NCBI GenBank assembly: GCA_946415755.1
Contig: CAMKTS010000010.1
Coordinates: 1 to 64,000, forward strand
Source of the DNA: an uncultured Prevotella sp.
GTDB taxonomy: Bacteria > Bacteroidota > Bacteroidia > Bacteroidales > Bacteroidaceae
DNA length: 64,000 bases
Direction: 5' to 3'
Position 1 is the stretch's first letter. Each line of letters opens with the position of its first letter. Below are positions 30,641-38,901 of this stretch, one piece after another. The notes under the pieces are model-generated. The model saw only the letters and a list, made by a program, of their open reading frames with translations, ran no database searches and had not been told where the DNA came from. The translations under genes were made by a program, and so were the position numbers.

Positions 30641-31605
30641 TTACGCTCCTGCCACAGTTCCAGGCTGTTGATGATGTTCTGCCACAACACGTAGCAGCCG
30701 GCTCCCACGGAGGCGATGGGACTCAGGTACATGTAAGACACCCAGATGCTGAGTGCCGTGTTCTTCTGAAAGAGTGCCTGCCCGGCGTTGATCTCCTCGC
30801 CCAAATGGCGACCGATGCCGCGGCCAATGCCAAACTGGATGAAGCAGAGCAGGAAGGTGGCTGCGGCAATCAGCAGCAGAAGCAGGAGGGTGGCCTCGCT
30901 GTGTACGATGTTCTTCACCGTAATGCCGGTGGTGATGGACAGCGAGATGGCCCAGCAGTAGAAGCTGAGGTTGGGCATCGCGATGATGCGACGGTGAAGA
31001 CCGTGCAGGTAGTGCTGTACCAGCCACCCCAGCACTAGCGGCAGCAGCAGCACGATGGCTACCTTCTGCAGGATAATCAGGACGGCGGAAAGGAAGTCGA
31101 CGTGTACCGTCTGCTCCAGCATCGGGAACACCAGGGGGATGAGCAGTGCCGATGCGAAGGCCGACAACAGGGTGTAGGTCGTCATGGTAGAGATGTTGCC
31201 CCCCAACTTGCCCGCCACGACGGGGGCTGCCGATGCTGAAGGACCGATGATACAGGTCAGAATGGCCTCCCACAGGAGCTTGGAGGTGAACGGCGAGGAG
31301 TGGGGGATAGACGGCAGACTTTCTACCCAGAAGATGATGCCGATGTTCAAGGCCACCAGTACCAGTTGGGCGATGAGCACGCCGGCATGCCAGCGGTGGG
31401 GGCGCATCTGGTGGAAGTCAACCTTGCAGAACGTGACAAACAGCGTGAGGAACACGAACACGGGAAACAGCAGGTCGAACACAGGGCTGAGTGCGTCGCC
31501 CAGGGTGTCGAGTGCCGGCAGCCAGTAGAATAGGAGGTAGGAGGTGGTGCCCACCGCAATGGCTACGGGCAGCGTCCAGTCTTTCAGGAATCTAATCAGT
31601 CTCAT
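30625..31605 (-). CDS. SBF/BASS-type transporter family membrane protein
   Basis: 326-residue integral membrane protein with about ten hydrophobic segments. The pattern, including LTCIIGPSASAAPVVAGKLGG in the middle and a repeat-like second half, fits the bile acid:sodium symporter (SBF/BASS) superfamily, whose members move organic anions or metalloid ions. The substrate cannot be told; there are no bile-acid or arsenic genes near it. Its start lies within the 3' end of the RecD-like helicase gene (14-base overlap), so the two are co-transcribed from the helicase promoter. Its stop sits inside the alaS terminator. Confidence 0.75.
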   Translation of the reverse strand: MRLIRFLKDWTLPVAIAVGTTSYLLFYWLPALDTLGDALSPVFDLLFPVFVFLTLFVTFCKVDFHQMRPHRWHAGVLIAQLVLVALNIGIIFWVESLPSIPHSSPFTSKLLWEAILTCIIGPSASAAPVVAGKLGGNISTMTTYTLLSAFASALLIPLVFPMLEQTVHVDFLSAVLIILQKVAIVLLLPLVLGWLVQHYLHGLHRRIIAMPNLSFYCWAISLSITTGITVKNIVHSEATLLLLLLIAAATFLLCFIQFGIGRGIGRHLGEEINAGQALFQKNTALSIWVSYMYLSPIASVGAGCYVLWQNIINSLELWQERKKQGS

Positions 31606-33013
31606 CGTTGTCTGTCTGTGTCTTTGGCCAGTTCACCAGGAACAGCTGCTCCGTGGCACGTGTAAAGGCGGTGTAGAGCCAGTGCAGGTAGTCGGGAGTC
31701 AGCATGTCGTCGGTCATGTAGCCTTGGTCAATATAAACGTGTGCCCATTGGCCGCCCTGTGCCTTGTGGCAGGTGGCGGCGTATGCGAATTTCACTTGCA
31801 GGGCATTGTAGTAGCGGTCTTCCTTCAGCTTCTTGAGACGGTCGGCCTTGTAGGGAATGTCGGCATAGTCGGCCATCACCTGCTGATACAGCCGTTCCTG
31901 TTGCTCGCGGGTCAGGGCCGGTGCCTCTGTGGTGAGCGTGCTGATCAGCGTGGTGGCCGTCAGCTCCAGGTCGTCGTAGTCGGGAAAGGTCATGGTCACC
32001 TCGGCAAAGCGGAAGCCATACATGTCGTGGATGTTGCGCACGCGGCGCACCACCGCATGGTCGCCGTTGGCTATGAAGGTACCCTCCTCCCTGCGCCAGT
32101 AGTAGTTGTTCTTCACAATCATCAGATGGTCGCCTGTGCATAGCTCCTCCTCACGGCCCAGCACCATGTTGCGGATGCCCTGGTTGTAGATGTTGGCGCG
32201 CTTGTTCGAACGGGTGATGACCATCGTCTCGTCCAGTCCGGCCCTGGAATAGCTGCTGGCAAGACCCTCGATGAGTTCGTCGCCCGGCATTTGGCGGATG
32301 TCGGGGAATCCTGCAAACCGGATGCGTGGCAGCTGTGTCGCCTCGTCGTGGGTAATCATCTGACGGATGGTAGTGGCATTGTATAGGATGCCCGACTCCT
32401 GGCTTTGCCGCAACACCTCGTTCAGGTCGCATTCGTAGACGTGCAGGCCATAGCTCTTCAGCATGGCAGCCGCCAAGGCGGGACTCTCCTCCTCGCCGAC
32501 GGGGGGCAGCTGGGCACGGTCGCCGATCAGCATCATGCGGCAGTTACGTCCGTTGTACACAAACTGGATGAGGTCGTCGAGCAGCTGTCCGTTGGCAAAG
32601 GGAGTGTCGCCCGGACTGGTGGCGTTGGCAATCATCGATGCCTCGTCGATGATGAACAGCGTATCGCTCATCATGTTGTAATTCAGCTCGAAGCCACCCT
32701 CCAACGACTTCTGCCGGTAGATGCGCCGGTGGATGGTATAGGCCGGATGGCCGGCATAGAGCGAGAACACCTTTGCGGCCCGTCCCGTAGGGGCCAGGAG
32801 CACCAGTTTCTGCTGGAGTGACAGCAAGGCCCTGACGACGGCAGCGGCGAGGGTGGTCTTTCCCGTTCCTGCCGAGCCGCGCATCACCATCACCGCCTGG
32901 TCGTGGGCATCGGCCATGAAGCGTGCGAAGGTGTCGACGGCCACTCCTTGTTCGCGGGTGGGAACCAGGTTGAAGGCTGAGAGAATGCGATATTTTAGCT
33001 CGTCAGTTATCAT
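31592..33013 (-). CDS. RecD-like superfamily 1 helicase
   Basis: 473-residue SF1B helicase of the RecD/Pif1 group. Motif I (Walker A) is MRGSAGTGKTTLAAAV (about residues 44-59), followed by VLLAPTGRAAKV (Ia), the Walker B LFIIDEASMI, motif III IGDRAQLPPVGEEE, VITRSNKRANIYN (motif IV region), and motifs V/VI YAATCHKAQGGQW and WLYTAFTRATEQL. It lacks the N-terminal extension of RecD2 and looks like the short Bacteroidetes form with a UvrD-like C-terminal fold (PF13538). A role in DNA repair or recombination is likely. A TAnnTTTG box reads on the minus strand at 33022-33029, just upstream of the ATG. Confidence 0.9.
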   Translation of the reverse strand: MITDELKYRILSAFNLVPTREQGVAVDTFARFMADAHDQAVMVMRGSAGTGKTTLAAAVVRALLSLQQKLVLLAPTGRAAKVFSLYAGHPAYTIHRRIYRQKSLEGGFELNYNMMSDTLFIIDEASMIANATSPGDTPFANGQLLDDLIQFVYNGRNCRMMLIGDRAQLPPVGEEESPALAAAMLKSYGLHVYECDLNEVLRQSQESGILYNATTIRQMITHDEATQLPRIRFAGFPDIRQMPGDELIEGLASSYSRAGLDETMVITRSNKRANIYNQGIRNMVLGREEELCTGDHLMIVKNNYYWRREEGTFIANGDHAVVRRVRNIHDMYGFRFAEVTMTFPDYDDLELTATTLISTLTTEAPALTREQQERLYQQVMADYADIPYKADRLKKLKEDRYYNALQVKFAYAATCHKAQGGQWAHVYIDQGYMTDDMLTPDYLHWLYTAFTRATEQLFLVNWPKTQTDNDETD

Positions 33014-33021
33014 TTCGCCTG

Positions 33022-33029
33022 CAAAAGTA
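33022..33029 (-). promoter_or_regulatory. Putative -7 box of the helicase-transporter operon
   Basis: CAAAAGTA on the plus strand reads TACTTTTG on the minus strand, nine bases upstream of the helicase ATG. Confidence 0.45.
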
Positions 33030-33065
33030 CGAAATAATTATGAATAGAAAGTGAACTTCCTTTCG

Positions 33066-33188
33066 GAAAATAGCAAATTTATTTGCATTTTCGCTCACTT
33101 ATTCGTACCTTTGAGCTTTGCTCTTAGGTACTTGCGTTCGGAAAATTGCAAATTTATTTGCATTTTCGCTCACTTATTCGTACCTTTG
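33066..33188 (+). promoter_or_regulatory. Tandem double-promoter module upstream of the 29-residue ORF and DUF3822 gene
   Basis: Two copies of CGCTCACTTATTCGTACCTT with -7 boxes at 33106-33113 and 33181-33188, 75 bases apart. Each is preceded by an inverted repeat GAAAAT.GCAAAT / ATTTGC.TTTTC (33066-33092 and 33141-33167). The GTACCT..AGGTAC inverted repeat (33105-33131) overlaps the first box. Near-identical to the alaS module. Confidence 0.7.
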
Positions 33189-33196
33189 CAGGCAGA

Positions 33197-33286
33197 ATGG
33201 CAACGATTCGTAAGACAAATATCATTTTGATGCTCGCAGCACTGGCATTGGCTCTGCTTTGTGCATTAAGCATTGCCGGGAAGTGA
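33197..33286 (+). CDS. Possible 29-residue hydrophobic peptide
   Basis: An ATG nine bases after the downstream promoter box opens a frame MATIRKTNIILMLAALALAL... ending SIAGK. It has a short positive head and one membrane-spanning stretch of about 18 residues, as in small membrane proteins or an unprocessed signal peptide. It ends 28 bases before the DUF3822 start. The very short leader argues for translation, but conservation is unknown. Confidence 0.4.
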   Translation: MATIRKTNIILMLAALALALLCALSIAGK

Positions 33287-33314
33287 ACAGCGTGTCGGGA
33301 GCCGGGAACTGAAC

Positions 33315-34133
33315 ATGAACACAAACACAATGACAAATAACGACCGAAAACCAGGTCTGCGCAGGCTTGTCATCAGGGTGAGCCGTAACAGCCTGTCATT
33401 CTCTACGCTGCAAGAGGGCGAGATCATCTTTGAACCCTTCGCGCTGAAGAGCAGTATCTCTATGGCTGCCAATCTGCGCGAAGCATTGCGCACCATCCCC
33501 CTGCTGCAGATGTCCTACGACCGCGTCCTGGTATTGGCCGACTCACCGGTACTGATGGTTCCCGTCAATCTCTTCCGGGAAGATGAGAAGGGTGACCTTT
33601 TTCATCATACCTTCCCAGACTTGGAGCAGCAGGTGGTCATGCACTCGGTATTGCCCGACCTGAACAGCGTTGCCGTGTTCTCCGTCCACAAGGACTTGCG
33701 GATGGTCATCGGCGATGCCTTCCAGAATATAAGCTATGCTGCTGCCGTGGCTTCGGTATGGCATCACCTGCACCAGCGCAGCTATACGGGTCAGCGCCAG
33801 AAGCTGTACGGCTATTTCCACGACCGCCGGATGGAGGTGTTCTGTTTCGCCCAGAACCGCTTCAAGTTCTGCAACTCGTTTGCCGTTAACAACCCAGACG
33901 ATGCCGTATACTATCTGTTGGCGGTATGGAAACAGTTGGGCCTGGTGCCTGAACATGATGAGCTGTATCTCGTTGGTGAGCTGACCGACGGCGGAGCCTT
34001 GACAGAGACTTTGCAGCAGTTCCTCAAGCGCGTGTTTGTCATCAATCCTTCTGGAGAGTTCAACCGTGCCGCCATCACGCAGATCAAGGATGTTCCCTAC
34101 GATCTGGTCACACTATATCTGAAAGGACGGTAG
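33315..34133 (+). CDS. DUF3822 family protein
   Basis: 272-residue cytoplasmic protein of the Bacteroidetes-specific DUF3822 family. It begins MNTNTMTNNDRK at 33315; an upstream in-frame extension would overlap the small peptide gene and is not used. Visible features are LVIRVSRNSLSFSTL, the loop FEPFALKSSISMAANLREAL, VLADSPVLMVPVNLF, and a second half NISYAAAVASVWHHL, LYGYFHDRRMEVFCF. The two-fold beta-alpha pattern suggests an actin-like ATPase (ASKHA) relative without clear catalytic residues; this is my inference. It is followed by rsmD after 12 bases, a pairing common in Bacteroidetes. Confidence 0.85.
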   Translation: MNTNTMTNNDRKPGLRRLVIRVSRNSLSFSTLQEGEIIFEPFALKSSISMAANLREALRTIPLLQMSYDRVLVLADSPVLMVPVNLFREDEKGDLFHHTFPDLEQQVVMHSVLPDLNSVAVFSVHKDLRMVIGDAFQNISYAAAVASVWHHLHQRSYTGQRQKLYGYFHDRRMEVFCFAQNRFKFCNSFAVNNPDDAVYYLLAVWKQLGLVPEHDELYLVGELTDGGALTETLQQFLKRVFVINPSGEFNRAAITQIKDVPYDLVTLYLKGR

Positions 34134-34145
34134 GAGCATCAAGGG

Positions 34146-34688
34146 ATGAGGATTATTACCGGCAAATACAAAGGAAGACATTTCGACATACCGCGCTCGT
34201 TCAAGGCACGGCCTACGACGGATTTCGCAAAGGAGAATATCTTCAATGTGCTGACAGGGTATGTCGATTTTGAGGGAGCTGCGGCACTCGACCTGTTTTC
34301 CGGTACGGGAAGCATCTCGCTGGAATTGCTGTCGCGTGGCTGTAGCCAGGTGGTGAGCGTAGAGCTGGACAGAGACCATCACCGTTTTATACAGGACTGT
34401 CTGAGGAAACTGGATGACAAGGCGTGTGTCCCGTTGCGCACCGACGTGTTCCGTTTCCTGAAAAGCTGCCACCAGCAGTTTGACGTGATTTTTGCCGACC
34501 CGCCCTACGCCCTGAAGGAGCTGCCTCAGATTCCCGACCTGGTGTTGGGGAAGCCTCTGCTGAAAGAGGGAGGTGTCTTTGTGTTCGAGCATGGCAAGGA
34601 CTACGACTTCTCCAGCCATCCCCACTTCTTGGAACACCGCGCCTATGGCAGCGTCAACTTCACACTTTTTTCTGCAAATAGTCTATGA
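34146..34688 (+). CDS. rsmD: 16S rRNA (guanine(966)-N(2))-methyltransferase RsmD
   Basis: RsmD methylates G966 of 16S rRNA on the assembling small subunit, using S-adenosylmethionine. 180 residues. The SAM-binding motif I is ALDLFSGTGSISLELLSRG, and the catalytic motif IV is FADPPYAL. The N-terminal MRIITGKYKGRHFDIP and RPTTDFAKENIFNVL are family hallmarks. It overlaps the next gene by four bases and is coupled to the DUF3822 gene before it. Confidence 0.95.
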   Translation: MRIITGKYKGRHFDIPRSFKARPTTDFAKENIFNVLTGYVDFEGAAALDLFSGTGSISLELLSRGCSQVVSVELDRDHHRFIQDCLRKLDDKACVPLRTDVFRFLKSCHQQFDVIFADPPYALKELPQIPDLVLGKPLLKEGGVFVFEHGKDYDFSSHPHFLEHRAYGSVNFTLFSANSL

Positions 34689-35539
34689 ATACCATTTTTA
34701 TCGTTCTTCCCATCTTGGTTGTCCTGATGTTCGACCTGGGACTGGCCTTGAAGCCGAAAGACTTCCGTTTGTTCATAGAGCGTCCGCAGGCTGTCTTGAC
34801 AGGACTGGTCGGGCAGATTCTGCTCTTGCCCCTTATTGCCTGGGGCGTGGGGAGCGTCTTTCAAGTGACACCGCTCTTTTTCCTGGGTATCATGCTGATA
34901 GCCTCCAGTCCTGGTGGCAGCTCCAGCAACGTGTTCTCCATGCTTGCCGGTGGCGACGTGGCACTCTCGGTGTCGCTGACGGCACTCAGCAGCGTCATCA
35001 CGCTGTTTACGGGGCCTTTTGTTATTAATATGGTGGCAGCACACCTCGGTACGGCAGGAGACATACAGTTCCCTGTGGGCAACCTGCTGGTGCAGAATCT
35101 TGTGCTGATGGCTGTGCCCATCCTGGCAGGTCTGGCACTCGCCGTCTATCGTGAGTCTTTGGCAGCACGCCTTCATCAGGTGCTGAAACGGTTGGCTTTC
35201 CCCTGTCTGATACTGCTGGCGGGCACCTTCTTCGTACAGCATCGTACCACGATAGTCAGCGAGTTTCCGCAACTGGGTCTTTGCATGACGTGCCTTATCC
35301 TGCTGTCGATGCTCGGCGGTGTCGTGCTGTCGGTGCTGATGAGGCTTTCGGAACGGGAGCGGCGTACCATTATCATTGAGGTCGGCATGCAAAATGCAGC
35401 ACAAGCCATTACGGTGGCATGCAGTCCTTTTGTGTTCAACAACGAGACCATCGCCATCCCCGCCATTATCTATGCGCTGATGATGAATGTGGTCTTGCTG
35501 ACCTATGTGGCTGTAGTCAGAAGGCTTCCTTCAAGATAG
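34685..35539 (+). CDS. Bile acid:sodium symporter (BASS) family protein
   Basis: 284-residue integral membrane protein with nine or so hydrophobic segments and the typical BASS motif MLIASSPGGSSSNVFSMLAGGD (about residues 76-97), in which the Pro-Gly-Gly-Ser loop contributes to the sodium site, and the second-half EVGMQNAAQAI motif. It is a better match to the classical family than the protein at 30625. Bile acids may not be the substrate: many bacterial members move small organic acids. The ATG overlaps the rsmD stop (ATGA). Confidence 0.88.
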   Translation: MNTIFIVLPILVVLMFDLGLALKPKDFRLFIERPQAVLTGLVGQILLLPLIAWGVGSVFQVTPLFFLGIMLIASSPGGSSSNVFSMLAGGDVALSVSLTALSSVITLFTGPFVINMVAAHLGTAGDIQFPVGNLLVQNLVLMAVPILAGLALAVYRESLAARLHQVLKRLAFPCLILLAGTFFVQHRTTIVSEFPQLGLCMTCLILLSMLGGVVLSVLMRLSERERRTIIIEVGMQNAAQAITVACSPFVFNNETIAIPAIIYALMMNVVLLTYVAVVRRLPSR

Positions 35540-35557
35540 GGGAGGGGCAGACTGTTG

Positions 35558-37003
35558 TTATAACAGTGGAGACAGCAGTCGCGTCAGGCTCTCCCAGAGG
35601 CGTTGGAAGAACCGGGGCTGTATCCTGCTGGGTACGTCGTCTATGCTGATACTCTGCTGCTGGTCGTCTAAGAATACCTTTTTCATCCGCAGGGCCATGC
35701 CTTCGTCATAGATGAAGACGTTGGCCTCGAAATTGTTTTCGAATGACCGGAAGTCGACATTGGCAGAGCCGCACACCGACAGCGAGTCGTCGGAAACCAT
35801 CATCTTTGAATGCAGGAACCCTATTTGGTAGAGGTAAACCTTGGCACCGGCCTGATACAGTTCACGAAGATAGGAGCGGGAGGCCCATTCCGTGAAATGT
35901 GCATCAGAGCGCAGCGGACAGAGGATGCGCACATCGACACCCCCCACGGCAGCCGTCTTCAGGGCAAACAATACCGGGTCGTTGGGCAGGAAATAGGGCG
36001 TCTCTATATATACGTAACGGCGTGCGGCGAGAATGCTGCGGACATAGCCTTGCATGATTTCAGGGTAGGGCGTGTCGGGGCCGCTGGCCACAATCTGTGC
36101 CACACAGTTGTTGGTTGTCATAGGGGCGGGCAGGGTGCTGAATGACGGATAGTAGGCACGGTCGCTGACAAGTGTCCGGTCGACGAAGTACCAGTCGGTG
36201 AGGAAGGTGCGCTGCAAGGCATATACCACACCGCCGGTCAGGCGCAGCATGGTGTCGCGCCACGGCATCCGTTCGCGGCCCTCTATTCCTTTTACATAGC
36301 GGATGGCAAAGTTCATGCCGCCGATATAGCCTACTATTCCGTCGATGACAATGATCTTGCGGTGGTTGCGGTAGTTGGCTTTCGACGTGAAGGACGGAAA
36401 ACGGACGGGTAGGAACGGGGCCATCTCAATGCCGCTCTCACGCATCCGTTCAAAGAAACGGTGGCTGACCTTCCAGCAGCCGACATCGTCATAGATGACA
36501 CGTACCGTTACACCGTTCATGGCTTTGGCTATCAGGGCATCGGCAATCAGGTTCCCCAAGGCATCGTCTTCGATGATGTACATGTCAATGTGAATATGGT
36601 GCCGTGCCTGTGCGATGTCTTTGAGCAACTCTGGGAAAAAGGCATAGCCGTCGGTCATGATGTCGACTTGGTTGTCCTTGAAGGGCAGTGAAAGACTCTG
36701 ATTGACAAAGAGGTCGATTAGCTGCCTGTGGCGATTGGCCACATGGAAGTCGTGCTGCTCAACGAAACTGAGCATGGAGCGACGTGACAACTGGTCGAGG
36801 CTGCGTTGGCCGACCAGTCGCTGCCGCCGGTGGTTGATTCCGACGAAGAGGTAGAAGACAATGCCTACGATGGGGACAAAGAGGATGACAAGTGCCCAGG
36901 CCATGGTCTTCGCCGGTTGGCGGTTGTCCATCACCACATGCATCACGGTTAGTGCCACCAGCACCCACCATAGCACCACTCCTGTCACGTAGATATAATG
37001 CAT
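35558..37003 (-). CDS. cls: Cardiolipin synthase
   Basis: 481-residue membrane-bound phospholipase D-superfamily enzyme that makes cardiolipin from phosphatidylglycerol. Two N-terminal membrane segments (YVTGVVLWWVLVALTVMHVV and TMAWALVILFVPIVGIVFYL) precede two HKD motifs: NHRKIIVIDGIVGYIGGMN and HSKMMVSDDSLSVCGSANVD. FRSFENNFEANVFIYD near the end is also typical. It converges with the BASS gene and is divergent from parA; a minus-strand box TAACTTTG (37012-37019) lies next to the start. Confidence 0.95.
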   Translation of the reverse strand: MHYIYVTGVVLWWVLVALTVMHVVMDNRQPAKTMAWALVILFVPIVGIVFYLFVGINHRRQRLVGQRSLDQLSRRSMLSFVEQHDFHVANRHRQLIDLFVNQSLSLPFKDNQVDIMTDGYAFFPELLKDIAQARHHIHIDMYIIEDDALGNLIADALIAKAMNGVTVRVIYDDVGCWKVSHRFFERMRESGIEMAPFLPVRFPSFTSKANYRNHRKIIVIDGIVGYIGGMNFAIRYVKGIEGRERMPWRDTMLRLTGGVVYALQRTFLTDWYFVDRTLVSDRAYYPSFSTLPAPMTTNNCVAQIVASGPDTPYPEIMQGYVRSILAARRYVYIETPYFLPNDPVLFALKTAAVGGVDVRILCPLRSDAHFTEWASRSYLRELYQAGAKVYLYQIGFLHSKMMVSDDSLSVCGSANVDFRSFENNFEANVFIYDEGMALRMKKVFLDDQQQSISIDDVPSRIQPRFFQRLWESLTRLLSPLL

Positions 37004-37011
37004 TCCGGGGG

Positions 37012-37019
37012 CAAAGTTA
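37012..37019 (-). promoter_or_regulatory. Putative -7 box of cls
   Basis: CAAAGTTA on the plus strand reads TAACTTTG on the minus strand, eight bases upstream of the cls ATG. Confidence 0.45.
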
Positions 37020-37081
37020 CGAATAAAGTCTGTAACAGAAGATGCTTTTTGAATGTTTTTTTTGCATTCGCTGCTTCAAAA

Positions 37082-37113
37082 TTTGGTGTTTTGCTCATGT
37101 TTTTGTAACTTTG
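37082..37113 (+). promoter_or_regulatory. Putative parA promoter (TTTG-N20-TAACTTTG)
   Basis: TTTG at 37082-37085 and TAACTTTG at 37106-37113 are separated by 20 bases, close to the Bacteroidetes -33/-7 spacing. The parA ATG lies 34 bases further on. Confidence 0.65.
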
Positions 37114-37146
37114 CACCCTATTATATACATATAAGAGGATTAATAT

Positions 37147-37911
37147 ATGGGAAAGATTATCGCATTAGCAAACCAGAAAGGTGGCGTAGGCAAGACGACG
37201 ACGGCTATCAATCTGGCTGCTTCGCTGGCTACTCTGGAGAAATCGGTACTCGTTGTGGATGCCGATCCGCAGGCCAATGCTTCCAGCGGACTAGGGGTGG
37301 ATATTCAGCAGATAGAATGCTCGCTCTACGAGTGTATTATTAATAAGGAGGATGTGCGTGATGCCATCTATACTACCGATATTGATGGATTGGATATCAT
37401 TCCGAGTCACATAGACCTGGTAGGCGCTGAGATTGAGATGCTTAACCTCAGCGAGCGTGAAAGAATCATAGCCAATGTGCTGAAACCCGTCAGAGACGAC
37501 TATGATTATATATTGATAGACTGTTCTCCGTCATTAGGACTGATTACGGTGAATGCCCTGACGGCAGCCGACTCGGTCATCATACCCGTGCAGTGTGAAT
37601 ACTTCGCATTGGAGGGTATCTCGAAACTGCTGAACACCATCAAGATCATCAAGCAGAAACTGAACCCGAAACTGGAAATAGAGGGTTTCCTGCTGACGAT
37701 GTACGACTCTCGCCTGCGCTTGGCCAACCAGATTTATGATGAGGTGAAGCGCCATTTCCAGGAATTGGTGTTCAAGGCTGTTATCCAGCGTAACGTGAAA
37801 TTGTCGGAGAGTCCTTCGCATGGACTGCCCGTCATTCTGTATGATGCTGATTCGACCGGGGCGAAGAACCATCTTGCCTTGGCCAAGGAGATTATTAATA
37901 AGAACGAATAA
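37147..37911 (+). CDS. parA: Chromosome partitioning ATPase ParA (Soj)
   Basis: 254-residue ParA/Soj Walker ATPase that moves the origin region with ParB bound at parS. The deviant Walker A KGGVGKTT is at residues 11-18, with the signature lysine in GKIIALANQKGG, then VLVVDADPQANASSGLG (A') and DYILIDCSPSLGLITVNAL (Walker B). It is the first gene of a run parA-parB-DUF5683-mltD-spoT that is conserved in Bacteroidetes. The operon has a good -33/-7 promoter. Confidence 0.96.
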   Translation: MGKIIALANQKGGVGKTTTAINLAASLATLEKSVLVVDADPQANASSGLGVDIQQIECSLYECIINKEDVRDAIYTTDIDGLDIIPSHIDLVGAEIEMLNLSERERIIANVLKPVRDDYDYILIDCSPSLGLITVNALTAADSVIIPVQCEYFALEGISKLLNTIKIIKQKLNPKLEIEGFLLTMYDSRLRLANQIYDEVKRHFQELVFKAVIQRNVKLSESPSHGLPVILYDADSTGAKNHLALAKEIINKNE

Positions 37912-37957
37912 GGAGAGATGACACCTCATTTCTCATTTGCAAATAAGACATAGGACT

Positions 37958-38881
37958 ATGGCAGTAAGAAAGAAATATGCAAGTAGCGTACTTGGGCGTG
38001 GACTTGACGATATTGGGGGAGGACGCGGACTGGATGCCCTGATTGATACCGGTATGGTAAGGACAGACGGCTCGTCGGCTCTCAGTGAGATAGACATCTC
38101 CTCGATAGACCCTAATCCCAACCAGCCGCGCCGTGAGTTTGACAGTGAGGCGTTGCAGGAACTTGCCAACAGTATCCGTGAGTTGGGCATTATCCAGCCT
38201 ATCACGCTGCGCAAGACTGAAGGCGGCAGGTTCCAGATTATTGCCGGTGAGCGCCGTTGGCGTGCCTCGCAGCAGGCTGGTCTGACTAAGATACCGGCCT
38301 ATATAGTCACCGTAGAAGACCAGAACGCCATGGAGATGGCTCTCGTGGAGAATATCCAGCGTGAGGACTTGAATGCGATAGAGATAGCATTAGCCTACCA
38401 GCATCTGGCTGAGTCGACGGGAATGACACAGGCCCGCATCTCAGAGCGGGTGGGCAAGAGCCGTGCTGCTGTGACGAATTACCTAAGGCTGTTGAAGTTG
38501 CCTGCGCAGGTACAGATGGCTCTGAAAAACCATGAGATAGAAATGGGCCATGCACGTGCCTTGCTGGGCATTGACAGTCCCTCGCAGCAGATCAAGCTGT
38601 TTAAGGAGGTGCAGCAGCACCACTATTCCGTGCGCAAGGTAGAGGAGTTGGCACAGGCGCTGAAAGAAGGCGAGGACGTGAAAGCAAGTCAGGGAAAACA
38701 AGCTGGCAAGAGCAAACTGCCCGAAGAGTTTGGCTTGCTGAAGAATCGTCTCGAGCAGTTCTTCCAGGCAAAGGTGCAGATGACATGCTCGCCCAAGGGA
38801 AAAGGGAAAATCAGCATCCAGTTTGACAATGAGGAGCAACTGGAGCGCATTATGAATGTTTTGGACAGTACACACCGTTGA
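37958..38881 (+). CDS. parB: Chromosome partitioning protein ParB (Spo0J)
   Basis: 307 residues from the ATG at 37958 (MAVRKKYASSVLGRGLDD). ParB binds parS and spreads as a CTP-gated clamp. The CTP-binding N-terminal part has NPNQPRREFD, LANSIRELGIIQPITLR and AGERRWRASQQAGL; the conserved EMALVENIQREDLNAIE follows, then the helix-turn-helix TQARISERVGKSRAAVTNYLR. No parS-like 16-mer palindrome was spotted in the operon. 46 bases separate it from parA. Confidence 0.96.
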   Translation: MAVRKKYASSVLGRGLDDIGGGRGLDALIDTGMVRTDGSSALSEIDISSIDPNPNQPRREFDSEALQELANSIRELGIIQPITLRKTEGGRFQIIAGERRWRASQQAGLTKIPAYIVTVEDQNAMEMALVENIQREDLNAIEIALAYQHLAESTGMTQARISERVGKSRAAVTNYLRLLKLPAQVQMALKNHEIEMGHARALLGIDSPSQQIKLFKEVQQHHYSVRKVEELAQALKEGEDVKASQGKQAGKSKLPEEFGLLKNRLEQFFQAKVQMTCSPKGKGKISIQFDNEEQLERIMNVLDSTHR

Positions 38882-38901
38882 AGAATTGAAGGGTTGAGAA
38901 A

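Noticed and set aside
37147..38881. Plasmid-type partition locus
   Set aside because: The parAB genes lie in the standard chromosomal order with DUF5683, MltD and SpoT, so this is the chromosomal locus; no origin or replication gene is nearby.
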